Positions 23,140-33,305 of a stretch of DNA of 64,000 nt are shown here, piece after piece. Numbering within the stretch: position 1 is the first letter of the stretch; each line of letters starts with the position of its first letter. The stretch is from assembly GCF_000527035.1 (NCBI RefSeq), contig NZ_AZUK01000001.1, positions 868,001-932,000 of the forward strand, written 5' to 3'. The DNA comes from Tolumonas lignilytica. GTDB taxonomy: Bacteria > Pseudomonadota > Gammaproteobacteria > Enterobacterales > Aeromonadaceae. Position numbers and translations under genes: made by a program. Under the pieces are notes generated by a model. It was not told the DNA's origin and did not search any database. It saw nothing but the letters and a program-made list of their open reading frames with translations.

Positions 23140-23165
23140 CTGCAGACCTGACGGCAGGTCTGCAG
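23140..23165 (+). terminator. Hairpin after psd
   Basis: Perfect 11-bp stem (23140-23150 with 23155-23165) and a 4-nt loop, 10 bp past the psd stop, followed by TTTCCC. The T tract is short, so it is a moderate terminator. Confidence 0.65.
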
Positions 23166-23477
23166 TTTCCCACTCAACACCCTCCTCGCTCCACCATATT
23201 CACAACGCTTTGATGATAAACAAGTTCTAGTCTGACGATTTCTGGCAAAATATCGTGCATGTCAGGAGGACTATCCAGATAAAAGAGAGCTGATTCTCAT
23301 TTTTACGCGTGTGCTTTCGCTACAATTTTTTAACATGTTAAAAATTAACCATTAATTACTTATTCCCGTCTGAACAAATAAGTAGATGATGGTTGTACAG
23401 AATGAGTCTATTGTTAACTAGACCATGCAAGAGTCGCATAATAAAACGCTTGGATTTATGAGCCAGAGGAGGCCTAA
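23166..23477 (+). promoter_or_regulatory. Upstream control region of frdABCD
   Basis: No gene is seen in this 312-bp region. It holds an FNR-like half-matched box TTGAT-GATA-AACAA (23210-23223; one mismatch to TTGAT-N4-ATCAA), an 18-bp perfect palindrome centred on AACATGTT (23327-23344) followed by AT-rich TTAA repeats reminiscent of ArcA sites, and a candidate promoter TTAACT-17-CATAAT (23414-23442). Anaerobic control of frd by FNR is established in E. coli; its operation here is inferred. The FNR-like box is far from the best promoter, which weakens the link. Confidence 0.4.
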
Positions 23478-25247
23478 GTGGACATTATCAAGACCGATGT
23501 CGCGATTGTCGGAGCAGGAGGCGGTGGATTACGAGCTGCGATTGCGATTGCAGAAAAAAATCCCGAGTTGGAAATAGCCCTGATATCTAAAGTCTATCCG
23601 ATGCGCAGTCATACGGTAGCAGCCGAAGGTGGTGCCGCCGGGGTAGTCCGTGAGGACGATAGTCTGGACATGCATTTTCACGATACGGTATCTGGCGGTG
23701 ATTGGCTGTGTGAACAGGATGTGGTCGAATACTTTGTCGAACATGCGCCGAAAGAACTCACCCAACTGGAACATTGGGGATGCCCGTGGAGCAGAAAAGA
23801 GGACGGGAAAATCAACGTCCGTCCATTTGGCGGCATGAAAATTCCTCGAACCTGGTTTGCTGCAGATAAAAGCGGTTTCCATATTCTTCATACCCTGTTC
23901 CAGACTTCTATTAAATACCCTTCTATCAAGCGTTTTGATGAGCATTTTGTACTCGATTTGCTGGTACATGATGGCCGTCCGCAAGGTGTTGTCTGTTTCG
24001 ATATTCAAAATGGTGTCACCCGTATTATTCAGGCGAAATCCGTCATCATTGCCACCGGTGGTGGTAGCCGCGCTTATCGTTTCAATACCAATGGCGGCAT
24101 CGTCACGGGTGATGGTATGTCACTGGCTTACCGTCATGGCGTTCCACTGCGGGATATGGAATTTGTTCAGTACCACCCAACAGGCTTACCCGGCTCAGGC
24201 ATCCTGATGACTGAAGGGTGTCGTGGCGAAGGCGGTATTCTGCTGAACAAAGATGGCTATCGTTATCTGCAGGATTACGGTCTGGGCCCGGAAATTCCGG
24301 TTGGCGAAACCAAAAACAAATATATGGAACTCGGACCACGAGACCGCTTATCACAGGCCTTCTGGCAGGAACAACAACGTGGTCGCACCATTGAATCCCC
24401 ATTTGGTGATATTGTGCATCTGGATCTGCGCCATCTGGGCGAGAAGAAACTGTTGGAACGTCTGCCATTTATTTGTGAACTGTCTCGCGCCTATATGGGT
24501 GTCGATCCGGTTAAAGAGCCGATCCCGGTTCGTCCGGTCGTTCACTACACCATGGGTGGTATCGAAGCTGACGGACAGTGCGCAACACGCATGCCGGGTC
24601 TGTATGCTGTTGGCGAATGTGCGTCAAATGGTCTGCACGGAGCCAACCGTTTAGGTTCAAACTCCCTGTGCGAAATTGTGGTATTCGGTAAGGTCGCTGG
24701 TGAACAGGCTGCATTGTTTGCTAAAGAACACGGTCATGTCGACAGCAACATCCTCTACCGTCAGGGGATGGAAGTGGTTGCGAAATCAGTGTCTCTGATG
24801 GAAAACGGTGGCACAGAAAATCCGGCGGATATCCGAAAAGAAATGGGCGATGCCATGGAAGCTGGCGTAGGTATCTATCGTACGGCCGAAACAATGCAAA
24901 CCACGATCGACAAGTTGAAAGAACTGAAAGACCGCTATCAACATGTCCGCGTCGCAGATAAATCCTCTGTCTTCAACACTGACTGGCTCTACACCATCGA
25001 ATTGGGTTTCCTGTTGGATGTTGCGGAATCGATTGCTCATTCAGCCATTCAGCGCAAAGAATCGCGTGGTTCACACCAGCGCATTGATGGCTATGAAGAG
25101 CGTGATGACGTGAACTACTTAAAACACTCATTGGCTTTCCACAATGAAAGTGGAACTCCGACCATCCAGTACAGTGATGTCAAAATTACCAAGTCACAGC
25201 CAGCAAAACGTGTGTATGGCTCAGAAGCAGAGAAGGGAGCGAAATAA
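23478..25247 (+). CDS. frdA: Fumarate reductase flavoprotein subunit
   Basis: FAD-containing subunit of 589 residues of membrane quinol:fumarate reductase, the terminal enzyme of anaerobic fumarate respiration. The dinucleotide fold [11 protein letters not shown] is at 11-21; [11 protein letters not shown] carries the His (about 45) that binds FAD covalently. Active-site stretches [21 protein letters not shown] and [11 protein letters not shown] are intact. The start is GTG at 23478 with the strong AGAGGAGG site upstream. High resemblance to E. coli FrdA, rather than SdhA, plus the frdC and frdD neighbours, settles the identity. frdB overlaps by one base. Confidence 0.97.
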   Translation: MDIIKTDVAIVGAGGGGLRAAIAIAEKNPELEIALISKVYPMRSHTVAAEGGAAGVVREDDSLDMHFHDTVSGGDWLCEQDVVEYFVEHAPKELTQLEHWGCPWSRKEDGKINVRPFGGMKIPRTWFAADKSGFHILHTLFQTSIKYPSIKRFDEHFVLDLLVHDGRPQGVVCFDIQNGVTRIIQAKSVIIATGGGSRAYRFNTNGGIVTGDGMSLAYRHGVPLRDMEFVQYHPTGLPGSGILMTEGCRGEGGILLNKDGYRYLQDYGLGPEIPVGETKNKYMELGPRDRLSQAFWQEQQRGRTIESPFGDIVHLDLRHLGEKKLLERLPFICELSRAYMGVDPVKEPIPVRPVVHYTMGGIEADGQCATRMPGLYAVGECASNGLHGANRLGSNSLCEIVVFGKVAGEQAALFAKEHGHVDSNILYRQGMEVVAKSVSLMENGGTENPADIRKEMGDAMEAGVGIYRTAETMQTTIDKLKELKDRYQHVRVADKSSVFNTDWLYTIELGFLLDVAESIAHSAIQRKESRGSHQRIDGYEERDDVNYLKHSLAFHNESGTPTIQYSDVKITKSQPAKRVYGSEAEKGAK

Positions 25248-25987
25248 TGGCTGAGATCATGGAAATTGAAGTGCTGCGCTATCGTCCTGAAGAGGACAAT
25301 GAGCCATGGACACAGCGCTATCAGGTGCCATTTACTCATGAGATGTCCATACTGGAAGCACTGACCTACATAAAAGACCATCTGGATTCAACCCTGAGCT
25401 ACCGCTGGTCTTGCCGGATGGCTATTTGTGGTTCTTGCGGCATGATGGTCAATGGTAAACCGAAACTGGGGTGTAAAACCTTCCTGCGGGACTATGTCAG
25501 TGCCGGTAAAATTAAGCTTGAACCTCTGGCTAACTTCCCGATCGAGCGTGATTTAGTGGTTGATATGTCAGACTTCATGCAGAAACTGGAAAAAATCAAA
25601 CCCTACATCATCCCCAAAGAAGAAAAAGATCTTTGTGATGGTGAATACATCCAGACTCCAAAACAGCTGGCGCAATACAAGCAGTTTTCACAGTGCATCA
25701 ACTGTGGTTTATGTTACGCAGCTTGTCCGCAGTATGCACTGAAACCGGAGTTCCTCGGCCCGGCAGCACTGGCACTGCTCTACCGCTATAATGAAGACAG
25801 CCGTGATGGTGCAAAAGCAGAACGCATGAAACTGGTAAATCAGGAATCCGGTGTCTGGAGTTGTACTTTCGTCGGTTTCTGTTCAGAAGTTTGTCCGAAA
25901 GGCGTTGATCCTGCGGCGGCCATTCAGCTTTATAAAGCTGAAAGCGCTAAAGATTACGTCATTGCTATGTTCAAGCCGGAGGACTAA
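25247..25987 (+). CDS. frdB: Fumarate reductase iron-sulfur subunit
   Basis: Electron-transfer subunit of 246 residues, carrying electrons from quinol at FrdCD to FAD. The 2Fe-2S motif is [12 protein letters not shown] with a distal Cys, and the 4Fe-4S and 3Fe-4S cluster motifs are [23 protein letters not shown] and surrounding cysteines. The ATG overlaps the frdA stop (TAATG), giving coupled translation. Confidence 0.97.
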   Translation: MAEIMEIEVLRYRPEEDNEPWTQRYQVPFTHEMSILEALTYIKDHLDSTLSYRWSCRMAICGSCGMMVNGKPKLGCKTFLRDYVSAGKIKLEPLANFPIERDLVVDMSDFMQKLEKIKPYIIPKEEKDLCDGEYIQTPKQLAQYKQFSQCINCGLCYAACPQYALKPEFLGPAALALLYRYNEDSRDGAKAERMKLVNQESGVWSCTFVGFCSEVCPKGVDPAAAIQLYKAESAKDYVIAMFKPED

Positions 25988-25989
25988 TC

Positions 25990-26394
25990 ATGGATATTTC
26001 TCAAAGCAAGCGTAAACCCTATGTCCGTCAGGTTAAAAAGAGCTGGTGGTTGCGCAACAGTTTCTATACTGGCTACATGTTACGTGAAGGCACCTGTCTT
26101 TTCGTTGGCGCTTATACCGTGATTTTACTCTGTGGCTTACTGCGTCTGAGCCAAGGACCGGAAGCATTTGCCGGTTGGTTACATGCCTTGCACAGCCCAT
26201 TGGCCATTCTGTTTCATCTGGTCGCCTTGGTAGCCTGTTTGTTTCATGCCAAAACCTGGTTCTCTCTGGCCCCTAAAGCAGTTCGCCTCTTCAAGGGCGC
26301 CGAATTGATGCCGGAAAAACCAATTATTATGGCCCAATACATCGGTCTGGCTGCTGTCAGCGTGATCGTGTTATTGATTGCCATACTGGCCTGA
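25990..26394 (+). CDS. frdC: Fumarate reductase membrane anchor FrdC
   Basis: Membrane anchor of 134 residues with three hydrophobic helices (about 30-50, 65-85, 108-130). Together with FrdD it binds the quinone and fixes FrdAB to the inner membrane; no haem is used in this class. The KRKPYVRQVKKSWWLRN N-terminus and the LHSPLAILFHLVALVACLFHA helix fit the family. It begins 2 bp after frdB. Confidence 0.95.
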   Translation: MDISQSKRKPYVRQVKKSWWLRNSFYTGYMLREGTCLFVGAYTVILLCGLLRLSQGPEAFAGWLHALHSPLAILFHLVALVACLFHAKTWFSLAPKAVRLFKGAELMPEKPIIMAQYIGLAAVSVIVLLIAILA

Positions 26395-26409
26395 TAAGGA
26401 GCATTTGCC

Positions 26410-26760
26410 ATGAAACGTTCTGATGAACCCGTATACTGGTTATTATTTGGTGCCGGTGGTGTCGTCGCCGCCGTGTTGCTGCCTGTACTGATCCTGATCA
26501 CCGGGATACTGGTACCGCTGGGTATTCTTAATGCCGATACCCTGAGCTATGAAAAAATGCATGCTTTGGCGACATCCTGGTTGGGTGCCCCGATCTTGTT
26601 AGCCGTGATTGCATTACCTATCTATCATGCCATGCATCGTGTTTATCATGGTCTGCATGATCTTGGTATTCATCCAACCAAATTCCTGCACTATCTGTTG
26701 TATGGATTTGCATTTTTGGTATCTGTGGCAGCATTAACATTGTTGATACAAATCCACTAA
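26410..26760 (+). CDS. frdD: Fumarate reductase membrane anchor FrdD
   Basis: Membrane anchor of 116 residues with three helices; the MKRSDEPVYWLLFGAGGV start and HAMHRVYHGLHDLGIH loop are typical of FrdD. It is the last gene of the frd operon, starting 15 bp after frdC, and is followed by a terminator. Confidence 0.95.
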   Translation: MKRSDEPVYWLLFGAGGVVAAVLLPVLILITGILVPLGILNADTLSYEKMHALATSWLGAPILLAVIALPIYHAMHRVYHGLHDLGIHPTKFLHYLLYGFAFLVSVAALTLLIQIH

Positions 26761-26800
26761 CCGACTATTGAATATCGCCTTAACCGGCGTATGATGTCCA

Positions 26801-26834
26801 AAACCGGAGGCCTTAAAAACCTGCCGGTTTTTTT
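26801..26834 (+). terminator. Terminator after frdD
   Basis: Stem AAACCGG (26801-26807) with CCGGTTT (26824-26830), an additional inner AGG/CCT pairing, and a run of seven T from 26828. Rho-independent terminator of frdABCD. Confidence 0.8.
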
Positions 26835-26871
26835 GTGCCCGATTTTCAGTACCACTTGAGGCAAATGACCC

Positions 26872-27915
26872 ATGCGTATCGAAGAAGATCTGAAACTCGG
26901 TTTTAAAGATGTTTTGTTCCGCCCTAAACGTTCCACATTGAGCAGTCGCTCACAAGTCGAATTACATCGTGAATTTCGCTTTCGCCATACCCAAACCAAC
27001 TGGCGTGGTGTGCCTATCATTGCCGCCAACATGGATACTGTCGGCACCTTTGCCATGGCAAAAGCACTGGCCAGCTTTGATGTGATGACGGCAATACATA
27101 AACATTACACAGAACAGGAATGGCAAGCCTTTGTGCAAAACAGCAGTGATGCCTTATTGCAGTTCTGCATGGTATCGACCGGTACATCCAACAATGACTT
27201 CTTGAAACTGCAACGCATTCTGGCTCTCTCACCGGCATTACGTTTCATCTGCGTGGATGTGGCTAACGGTTATTCCGAGCACTTTGCTGATTTTGTAAAA
27301 ACAGTAAGAGAAACCTTTCCGCAGCATGTCATCTGTGCAGGTAATGTCGTGACGGGGGAAATGGTCGAAGAGCTGATCCTCTCTGGTGCCGATATTGTCA
27401 AAGTAGGCATAGGTCCCGGTTCTGTATGTACCACCCGGGTCAAAACCGGCGTCGGTTATCCGCAGCTTTCAGCCATCATTGAATGCGCCGATGCAGCTCA
27501 CGGCTTAGGGGGACAAATAGTCGGTGACGGCGGTTGCACTTGCCCCGGCGATGTCGCCAAAGCATTTGGTGGTGGCGCTGATTTTGTCATGTTAGGCGGC
27601 ATGTTGGCCGCCCATGAGGAATCAGGCGGAAATAAATTTGAGCGGGATGGAAAAAGCTACATGCGCTTCTATGGTATGAGTTCATCGACCGCCATGGAGC
27701 AACATGCCGGAGGTGTGGCTCACTATCGAGCATCTGAAGGCAAGACAGTTGAGTTGCCGTTCCGTGGCCCGGTATCTGCCACCATTCAGGATATTCTCGG
27801 CGGTGTTCGTTCCACCTGTACGTATGTGGGGGCAGCCAAACTCAAAGAGCTGACTAAACGGACGACCTTTATTCGCGTCAGTGAACAAGAAAATCAGGTT
27901 TACGGACAGGAATAA
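26872..27915 (+). CDS. guaC: GMP reductase
   Basis: IMPDH-like barrel enzyme of 347 residues that converts GMP to IMP with NADPH. The catalytic cysteine motif GPGSVCTTR puts Cys at 186, the same number as in E. coli GuaC. The protein lacks the CBS domains of IMP dehydrogenase, and has the [21 protein letters not shown]-terminus of GMP reductase. It stands alone between two terminators. Confidence 0.96.
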   Translation: MRIEEDLKLGFKDVLFRPKRSTLSSRSQVELHREFRFRHTQTNWRGVPIIAANMDTVGTFAMAKALASFDVMTAIHKHYTEQEWQAFVQNSSDALLQFCMVSTGTSNNDFLKLQRILALSPALRFICVDVANGYSEHFADFVKTVRETFPQHVICAGNVVTGEMVEELILSGADIVKVGIGPGSVCTTRVKTGVGYPQLSAIIECADAAHGLGGQIVGDGGCTCPGDVAKAFGGGADFVMLGGMLAAHEESGGNKFERDGKSYMRFYGMSSSTAMEQHAGGVAHYRASEGKTVELPFRGPVSATIQDILGGVRSTCTYVGAAKLKELTKRTTFIRVSEQENQVYGQE

Positions 27916-27918
27916 TGA

Positions 27919-27943
27919 CAAACGGGGCTAAAAGCCCCGTTTG
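27919..27943. terminator. Convergent terminator between guaC and the YjfB-like gene
   Basis: Perfect 10-bp stem (27919-27928 with 27934-27943), 5-nt loop TAAAA, ending in a GTTTGATTT tail on the right. It can serve both converging genes. Confidence 0.8.
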
Positions 27944-27960
27944 ATTTGCAAACGCATATA

Positions 27961-28164
27961 TCAAACCATGATATTGACGTTCGAGCCCACACGTTCATTG
28001 GGAGAACTTTTTGAAGATTCAACCTGTGTTGGCTGGGGAACAGTAACAGCCGTACTTTCGATCAACTGAAGAGCTGTTTGTCCCTGCGCTTCCTGCTGTT
28101 TTTTGGCCAAACTGGCAGTCAATGCGATTTGTCCATAATCAGCACTACTTGCAGTGACATTCAT
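27961..28164 (-). CDS. Small YjfB-like putative motility protein
   Basis: Protein of 67 residues starting at ATG 28164, which has an AGGAGA site 7 nt upstream; a start seven codons earlier has none. The composition and pattern (an Ala/Gln-rich helix LAKKQQEAQGQTALQLIE, then a Pro/Ser linker and a terminal VGSNVNIMV) resemble the YjfB family of small putative motility proteins, which typically end in a GxxVNxxx stretch. The function of that family is not established. No flagellar gene is nearby. It stands as a single gene between the guaC terminator and an AEC carrier. Confidence 0.6.
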   Translation of the reverse strand: MNVTASSADYGQIALTASLAKKQQEAQGQTALQLIESTAVTVPQPTQVESSKSSPNERVGSNVNIMV

Positions 28165-28234
28165 TGCTGTTTCTCCTAAAACCACACTGTACTTTTAATA
28201 TAGCAGAAAGCCGGCATGTTTAAAAAGTAGCCAT

Positions 28235-29152
28235 TTATAAAAATCGTACCAGCGCAATGACAATAGGCATCGTCACGGCACTCAACAGTGTCGATAGAAA
28301 CACAGTTTGAGAAGCAAAATCAGGATCGGATTTATATTCGATGGCCAGCAAGACGGTATTCACCGCCGAAGGTGCTGCAGCACAAATCACCATCACCTGC
28401 GCCATAACGCCACTGATCCCCCAGACCAGACACACCAAGGTGGCAATGAGCGGGCCTACGAGTAAACGCATGCCATTAGATACCAGCACTTTGAAATTTC
28501 GGACATACAACCTTGTGCTGGCTAATTGCGCTCCCAGTGTTATCAATGCCGTCGGAACCAATCCTTGCGCCATCAGATCTAATGATGTCCAGAGTGGTTT
28601 CGGCACCTCCACGCTTAGCCAGCGACAGAGCACCGCAATCAATACGGCATATGTCATCGGCATGCGGAAATTTTCCAACAGCGCCTTCTTCCATGAGCGA
28701 TCCGAACTGCTCGCATTCATTACACCGATGGTATTGGTCAGTAGCTGCTGGATCAGCATCACCACAATCTGTATCGAAAACGCAAATGCCGTGTGATACA
28801 TCAATTGCACTAACGGAATACAGTAATTACCACTATTGTAGAAACATACTGAATTGATAAACGCACTGCGTTTGCTGCTATCCAGTTTCAGGAGTCGGGT
28901 GCAAACAAGACATGCGCCCCAGAGCAAAACAAACAAGACCAGATTGGCAAGAACCAGATCCCGTAACAATGCACTATTCAATTCAGTCTGATAAATGGTG
29001 GTAAACAATAAAGCAGGGATAAAAATATAAAACTGTATCTTTGTTAATGTAGAAACATTCAGCGGGAATTGTCGTTGCAGTAAATAACCGGCACCAATAG
29101 GAATAAAAATAGGCAGGATAATATTAAAAAAGAGAAAGCTCACCGTCTGCAT
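28235..29152 (-). CDS. AEC-family membrane transporter
   Basis: About ten hydrophobic segments in 305 residues, matching the auxin-efflux-carrier (AEC) family of secondary transporters, which in bacteria move small organic acids such as malate and malonate. Typical stretches are the FIPALLFTTIY segment in the first half and the C-terminal TLLSAVTMPIVIAL. The ATG at 29152 is preceded by a GGAGG site (5 nt), so the upstream start MTEPPEGG is rejected. Substrate unknown. A second AEC gene lies at 38990-39925. Confidence 0.85.
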   Translation of the reverse strand: MQTVSFLFFNIILPIFIPIGAGYLLQRQFPLNVSTLTKIQFYIFIPALLFTTIYQTELNSALLRDLVLANLVLFVLLWGACLVCTRLLKLDSSKRSAFINSVCFYNSGNYCIPLVQLMYHTAFAFSIQIVVMLIQQLLTNTIGVMNASSSDRSWKKALLENFRMPMTYAVLIAVLCRWLSVEVPKPLWTSLDLMAQGLVPTALITLGAQLASTRLYVRNFKVLVSNGMRLLVGPLIATLVCLVWGISGVMAQVMVICAAAPSAVNTVLLAIEYKSDPDFASQTVFLSTLLSAVTMPIVIALVRFL

Positions 29153-29242
29153 GCCACCCTCCGGTGGTTCGGTCATAGAGATATCTTATTACAACATATA
29201 CCGGTAACATCAGCTTTCTGTTTTACAGAAAAACGCGAAAAA

Positions 29243-29920
29243 TTATTCAATATCCAAATATTTATGAAGTTGTACTGACAAGCGCCAGTTACGCTGCATA
29301 CAAACGTTCATCGCCAATTCAGTCGCACGCTCTTTCTGGCTGATCGGTTGCAGACAAATTACTTTCTGGGATATATCGATATCAGCCAACAAGGCATCTA
29401 ATTGGGCTATATGCTTTGCCGTTGCGACTGGGTGTTTAATTTCATTCGCGCGGTTCAATGCTTCCGCTAATACATGGTAGCCGCCAGCCATATTGATTTT
29501 GGGTGATACAGTTACCCAACAGGCTTCATCGGCACGAATAGGCTGTGTACCACTGGTTTCAATTTGAACCCGATAACCATGTGCAATCAAGGTCTGAGAC
29601 AATGCCACCAAATCATAATCACAGGGCTCTCCTCCCGTGATCACCACATGTTTGACGGTGTAACCTTGCTCAGAAAAACATCGCAGGATTTCCTCTGGCG
29701 TAAACCAGCTCCAGCCTGCTTTTGGTTTTTTTTCAGTAAATAACTGTCGGACTGGGATCAGATGATCGGAATCCAGTTTCCATGAGTGTTTCGTATCACA
29801 CCAGGAACAGCCAACTTTGCATCCTTGCAGACGAACAAAAATTGCCGGAACACCAGAAAAATAGCCTTCTCCCTGAATGCTCTGGAATATTTCATTGATT
29901 GGATAATGATTGCTCTGCAT
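29243..29920 (-). CDS. queE: 7-carboxy-7-deazaguanine synthase QueE
   Basis: Radical SAM enzyme of 225 residues that forms the deazapurine ring in queuosine synthesis. The cluster motif is CKVGCSWCD (Cx3CxxC), preceded by the [20 protein letters not shown] segment; VVITGGEPC follows and [11 protein letters not shown] and LQPISQ match the E. coli protein along its length. The start at 29920 ([13 protein letters not shown]) fits the family, while 12 upstream codons do not. It lies leftward of the rplI operon past a terminator. Confidence 0.94.
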   Translation of the reverse strand: MQSNHYPINEIFQSIQGEGYFSGVPAIFVRLQGCKVGCSWCDTKHSWKLDSDHLIPVRQLFTEKKPKAGWSWFTPEEILRCFSEQGYTVKHVVITGGEPCDYDLVALSQTLIAHGYRVQIETSGTQPIRADEACWVTVSPKINMAGGYHVLAEALNRANEIKHPVATAKHIAQLDALLADIDISQKVICLQPISQKERATELAMNVCMQRNWRLSVQLHKYLDIE

Positions 29921-29946
29921 TGCTTTATTTACCGAAAATGAAAAGA

Positions 29947-29964
29947 CCAATCCCAAGGGATTGG
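29947..29964 (-). terminator. Terminator after rplI
   Basis: An 8-bp stem CCAATCCC/GGGATTGG (29947-29954 with 29957-29964) with a minimal loop, followed leftward by TCTTTTCATTTT. It lies inside the upstream part of the queE leader. Confidence 0.7.
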
Positions 29965-29993
29965 CCTATTCAACAGATGCCTACTGAATGAAA

Positions 29994-30443
29994 TTATTCA
30001 GCAACAACAGCCACTTTAACAGTGGTGTTTACATCAGTGTGCAGGTGAACAACGATGTCGTATTCACCAACGCTGCGCAGAACGCCGTTCGGCATACGAA
30101 CTTCGCTCTTAGCAACAGCAACACCAGCAGCAGTGATCGCGTCAGCGATATCACGGGTACCCACTGAACCGAACAGTTTACCTTCGTCGCCCGCTTTGGT
30201 CGCGATGGTTACATTGGTCAGTGCAGACAGCGCAGCAGCACGAGCCTGAGCAGCAGCCAGAACGTCAGCCAGTTTGGCTTCCAGTTCAGCGCGGCGAGCT
30301 TCGAAAGCAGCCAGGTTGTCTTTAGTAGCCATTACAGCTTTGCCTTGTGGGAACAAGTAGTTACGAGCAAAACCGCTCTTAACAGAAACTTTGTCACCCA
30401 GACCGCCCAGATGAGCGATTTTGTCTAACAGAATAACTTCCAT
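29994..30443 (-). CDS. rplI: 50S ribosomal protein L9
   Basis: Protein of 149 residues with the classic two-domain layout: [31 protein letters not shown]-terminal domain, a long connecting helix (about 42-75), and the C-terminal RNA-binding domain. It sits at the end of the rpsF-rpsR-rplI unit. Confidence 0.98.
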   Translation of the reverse strand: MEVILLDKIAHLGGLGDKVSVKSGFARNYLFPQGKAVMATKDNLAAFEARRAELEAKLADVLAAAQARAAALSALTNVTIATKAGDEGKLFGSVGTRDIADAITAAGVAVAKSEVRMPNGVLRSVGEYDIVVHLHTDVNTTVKVAVVAE

Positions 30444-30483
30444 TACCTTTCCTCGGTTTAGGTTGAGTTAGGCCAAGTGCCGA

Positions 30484-30726
<243 letters not shown>

Positions 30727-30740
30727 CTATATGACTGGAA

Positions 30741-31118
30741 TTATTCAGCTGCTTCTTCAGCTGCTTCTTCACGCACATCTTCACGACGTGGACGCTCTTC
30801 ACGTGCTTTCAGCATCGGAGATGCTTCAGTCACAGCGTGTTTGGTGCGCATGATCATGTTGCGGATAACCGCATCGTTGAAACGGAAGTTGGTTTCCAGT
30901 TCGTCGATAACGCTCTGCTCAGCTTCTACGTTCATCAGAACATAGTGAGCTTTGTGCAGTTTGTCGATTGGGTAAGCCAGTTGACGACGACCCCAATCTT
31001 CCAGACGATGGATAGTACCACCAGCCGCTTTGATAGCGCCGGTGTAACGCTCGATCATGCCTGGAACCTGTTCGCTCTGGTCCGGATGAACCATGAATAC
31101 GATTTCGTAGTGACGCAT
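30741..31118 (-). CDS. rpsF: 30S ribosomal protein S6
   Basis: Protein of 125 residues starting [25 protein letters not shown], clearly S6. The C-terminal tail is rich in Arg then Glu and ends EEAAEEAAE; in E. coli the S6 tail is the target of RimK glutamylation, and the acidic end here would suit this, though that is inference. First gene of the operon, with a structured leader. Confidence 0.98.
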   Translation of the reverse strand: MRHYEIVFMVHPDQSEQVPGMIERYTGAIKAAGGTIHRLEDWGRRQLAYPIDKLHKAHYVLMNVEAEQSVIDELETNFRFNDAVIRNMIMRTKHAVTEASPMLKAREERPRREDVREEAAEEAAE

Positions 31119-31140
31119 GAGTTGCTCCTTACGGGTTATA

Positions 31141-31174
31141 GCCTTCGTGATGGCTCAGTCAAACCGTCGAAGGC
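31141..31174 (-). promoter_or_regulatory. Leader hairpin of rpsF, possible S6:S18 autoregulatory site
   Basis: The minus-strand RNA forms a 7-bp stem GCCTTCG/CGAAGGC (31141-31147 with 31168-31174) enclosing a second short GGUU/AGCC helix, just upstream of an ACCCGTAAGGAG ribosome-binding region. In many bacteria the S6:S18 complex binds an rpsF leader structure and represses the operon. I identify this by position and structure only. Confidence 0.4.
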
Positions 31175-31213
31175 AAGGAACTTAAAAAAAGTGACTGATT
31201 TTTGAAGGGCTGT

Positions 31214-31242
31214 ATTCTATGCAGCGTATACTTTAATAGCAA
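31214..31242 (-). promoter_or_regulatory. Predicted sigma-70 promoter of rpsF-rpsR-rplI
   Basis: On the minus strand: TTGCTA (31237-31242), a 17-nt spacer and TAGAAT (31214-31219), about 95 bp before the rpsF start, leaving room for the leader hairpin. Confidence 0.55.
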
Positions 31243-31287
31243 TCAGATTTTATCGTTTTGCCGATGAATTAACGCAGAGGTCAGGCT

Positions 31288-31920
31288 ATGCATACTCGAA
31301 CCCGCATGATAGCTCCGGTTGAAGCATTACCGGGCCGTGAAACACCGATGGTGCTGGAACCCTTACATTTCGTAAAAAAAGTCAGCATGTTCCCTCCTTA
31401 TCCTGAGGGTTTGGATATTGCACACTTTGCGATGGGCTGTTTCTGGGGGGTAGAACGTTTATTTTGGGAACTACCCGGCGTCTATGTGACCGCGGTCGGC
31501 TATCAGGGCGGATATACCCCCAACCCAACTTATGAAGAGGTTTGTACCGGTTCAACCGGGCATACTGAAAGTGTATTGGTGGTTTATGACCCCCAAATCA
31601 TCAGTTATTCCACGTTATTGAAAATATTCTGGGAACACCACAACCCGGCTGAAGGCTTCCGTCAGGGCAATGATGTTGGTACACAATATCGCTCTGTCAT
31701 TTTCACGCACTCTGAGCAACAGCAGCAATTGGCCATTCAGACCCGGGATCGTTATCAATCAGCCATGTGGGCTTATAACGATAACCGAACGATTACGACA
31801 GAAATTACGGTCGCGAAAACATTTTATTTTGCAGAACAATATCACCAGCAATATCTGGCTAAAAATCCAAATGGATATTGTGGCATCGCGGGATTAGGCA
31901 TCTGTCTGCCTAATAAATAA
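31288..31920 (+). CDS. msrA: Peptide methionine sulfoxide reductase MsrA
   Basis: Protein of 210 residues repairing the S-epimer of methionine sulfoxide in proteins. The catalytic GCFWG motif puts the active Cys at 51. The N-terminal extension ([11 protein letters not shown]) and C-terminal [12 protein letters not shown] with resolving cysteines correspond to the long enterobacterial MsrA form. It is divergent from rpsF, with a bidirectional terminator after it. Confidence 0.96.
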   Translation: MHTRTRMIAPVEALPGRETPMVLEPLHFVKKVSMFPPYPEGLDIAHFAMGCFWGVERLFWELPGVYVTAVGYQGGYTPNPTYEEVCTGSTGHTESVLVVYDPQIISYSTLLKIFWEHHNPAEGFRQGNDVGTQYRSVIFTHSEQQQQLAIQTRDRYQSAMWAYNDNRTITTEITVAKTFYFAEQYHQQYLAKNPNGYCGIAGLGICLPNK

Positions 31921-31931
31921 AACGAAATAAA

Positions 31932-31955
31932 ACACAGGGTATCAGTACCCTGTGT
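31932..31955. terminator. Bidirectional terminator between msrA and manA
   Basis: A 10-bp stem (31932-31941 with 31946-31955), extended by flanking A and T runs. It suits both converging genes. Confidence 0.9.
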
Positions 31956-31968
31956 TTTCAGTGGGTTA

Positions 31969-33171
31969 TCAGCGTGAACCGATCTGAACCAGTTTCCCAC
32001 TGCCACTGACATTAAAACCACCTGCAGCAGCCGGTACAAAACAGGATTCCCCTGCCTGTAGCGTCAATGTGTCTTCCCCGCTGTTGATCACAGCCCGCCC
32101 ATCCATACAGAACAGGATCAACGCTGTAGCGGTTTCACTTTCCAACGGTTCATTGGCCAAATCAACCAGTGAAAAGGAGAAATCAGTCACCGGAATAGGG
32201 TAATCACTCACCGGACCTAACACCATCGGTAACATGGGTAATTCCGCGGCCGGTTTAGCCACAAAATCGACATTCGCCAGCAACGCATCAATATCCATGT
32301 GTTTTGGTGTTAACCCGGCCCGCAAAACATTATCGGAACTGGCCATGGCTTCCAGCCCAATCCCTTGCAAATAGGCATGTGGCGTGCGTGCATACAGGAA
32401 CATCGCATCCCCTGGCTGTAAGGTGATCACATTCAGCAACAACGGCGCAAAAAGCCCCATGTCTTCCGGGTAAAACTCTGCCAGACGTAAAACTTCAGCA
32501 AAGGCAGTCTGTTGCTGACGTTGTTTCGCTACCGACAACAGGCTAGCCACGGTATCGCGTCGGGCATCGCCCTGCAGACGCAATGAGGCACCAAACAAAA
32601 CACGCAATGTTTCACTGTTCGGTTGCTCGCAAAACGCATCCATTTCTGTCTGTAGTGCAGGCAGCTTTAGATCCCGAATCAAGGAAACAATTTCATCAAA
32701 TTCACGAAAACCATTCATGGCCCGATAGGGGGTCAATGCATACACCAGCTCAGGCTTGTGGTTGGGATCTTTGAAATTACGATGAGCAGCGGAAAGCGCA
32801 ACTCCCGCCGTGTTTTCGGCTGCAAAACCGATCTCGGCGCTGGCTTTATCTGGATGTACCTGAATGGATAAAGGTTCTGCCGCCGCCAGGACCTTAAAAA
32901 GATAAGGTAATGCACCAAAGTTTGCTTGTGCATCACCCAGTACGGCCGCTGGATTTTGTGCAATAAACGTGTCTAACCGCAGCGTGGCACCGCTTGTTTC
33001 GTCTATCAGTGAAGAACAACCATTAGGATGGGCCCCCATCCAGATTTCAGCTTGTGGTTTACCATCTGGATTGGCAATGCCATACATGTTCTGTAGTGCA
33101 TCTTTACTGCCCCAGGCATAGTTCTGGATTGGGTTCTGCATCCGATAGATGCGGTTGGAGGAAAAGCTCAT
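31969..33171 (-). CDS. manA: Mannose-6-phosphate isomerase, class I
   Basis: Zinc isomerase of 400 residues interconverting mannose 6-phosphate and fructose 6-phosphate. Key parts: QNYAWGSKDALQNMYG, AEIWMGAHPNG, the zinc ligands in SIQVHPDK and the nearby DPNHKPEL, and the later RTPHAYLQG. The ATG at 33171 has an AAGG site 8 nt upstream. It stands alone, converging on msrA. Confidence 0.95.
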   Translation of the reverse strand: MSFSSNRIYRMQNPIQNYAWGSKDALQNMYGIANPDGKPQAEIWMGAHPNGCSSLIDETSGATLRLDTFIAQNPAAVLGDAQANFGALPYLFKVLAAAEPLSIQVHPDKASAEIGFAAENTAGVALSAAHRNFKDPNHKPELVYALTPYRAMNGFREFDEIVSLIRDLKLPALQTEMDAFCEQPNSETLRVLFGASLRLQGDARRDTVASLLSVAKQRQQQTAFAEVLRLAEFYPEDMGLFAPLLLNVITLQPGDAMFLYARTPHAYLQGIGLEAMASSDNVLRAGLTPKHMDIDALLANVDFVAKPAAELPMLPMVLGPVSDYPIPVTDFSFSLVDLANEPLESETATALILFCMDGRAVINSGEDTLTLQAGESCFVPAAAGGFNVSGSGKLVQIGSR

Positions 33172-33305
33172 TATGTGTCCCTTCTACTGTGTTTATTAAC
33201 GACATCTCGGGATTCCCCGAATGTTATTTCAACCTCAATGTGCCGGTCACATCCCATGAGTGCCCCCCACTACACAGAATTTGACGCTAACGCTGCCTTC
33301 ATCTG

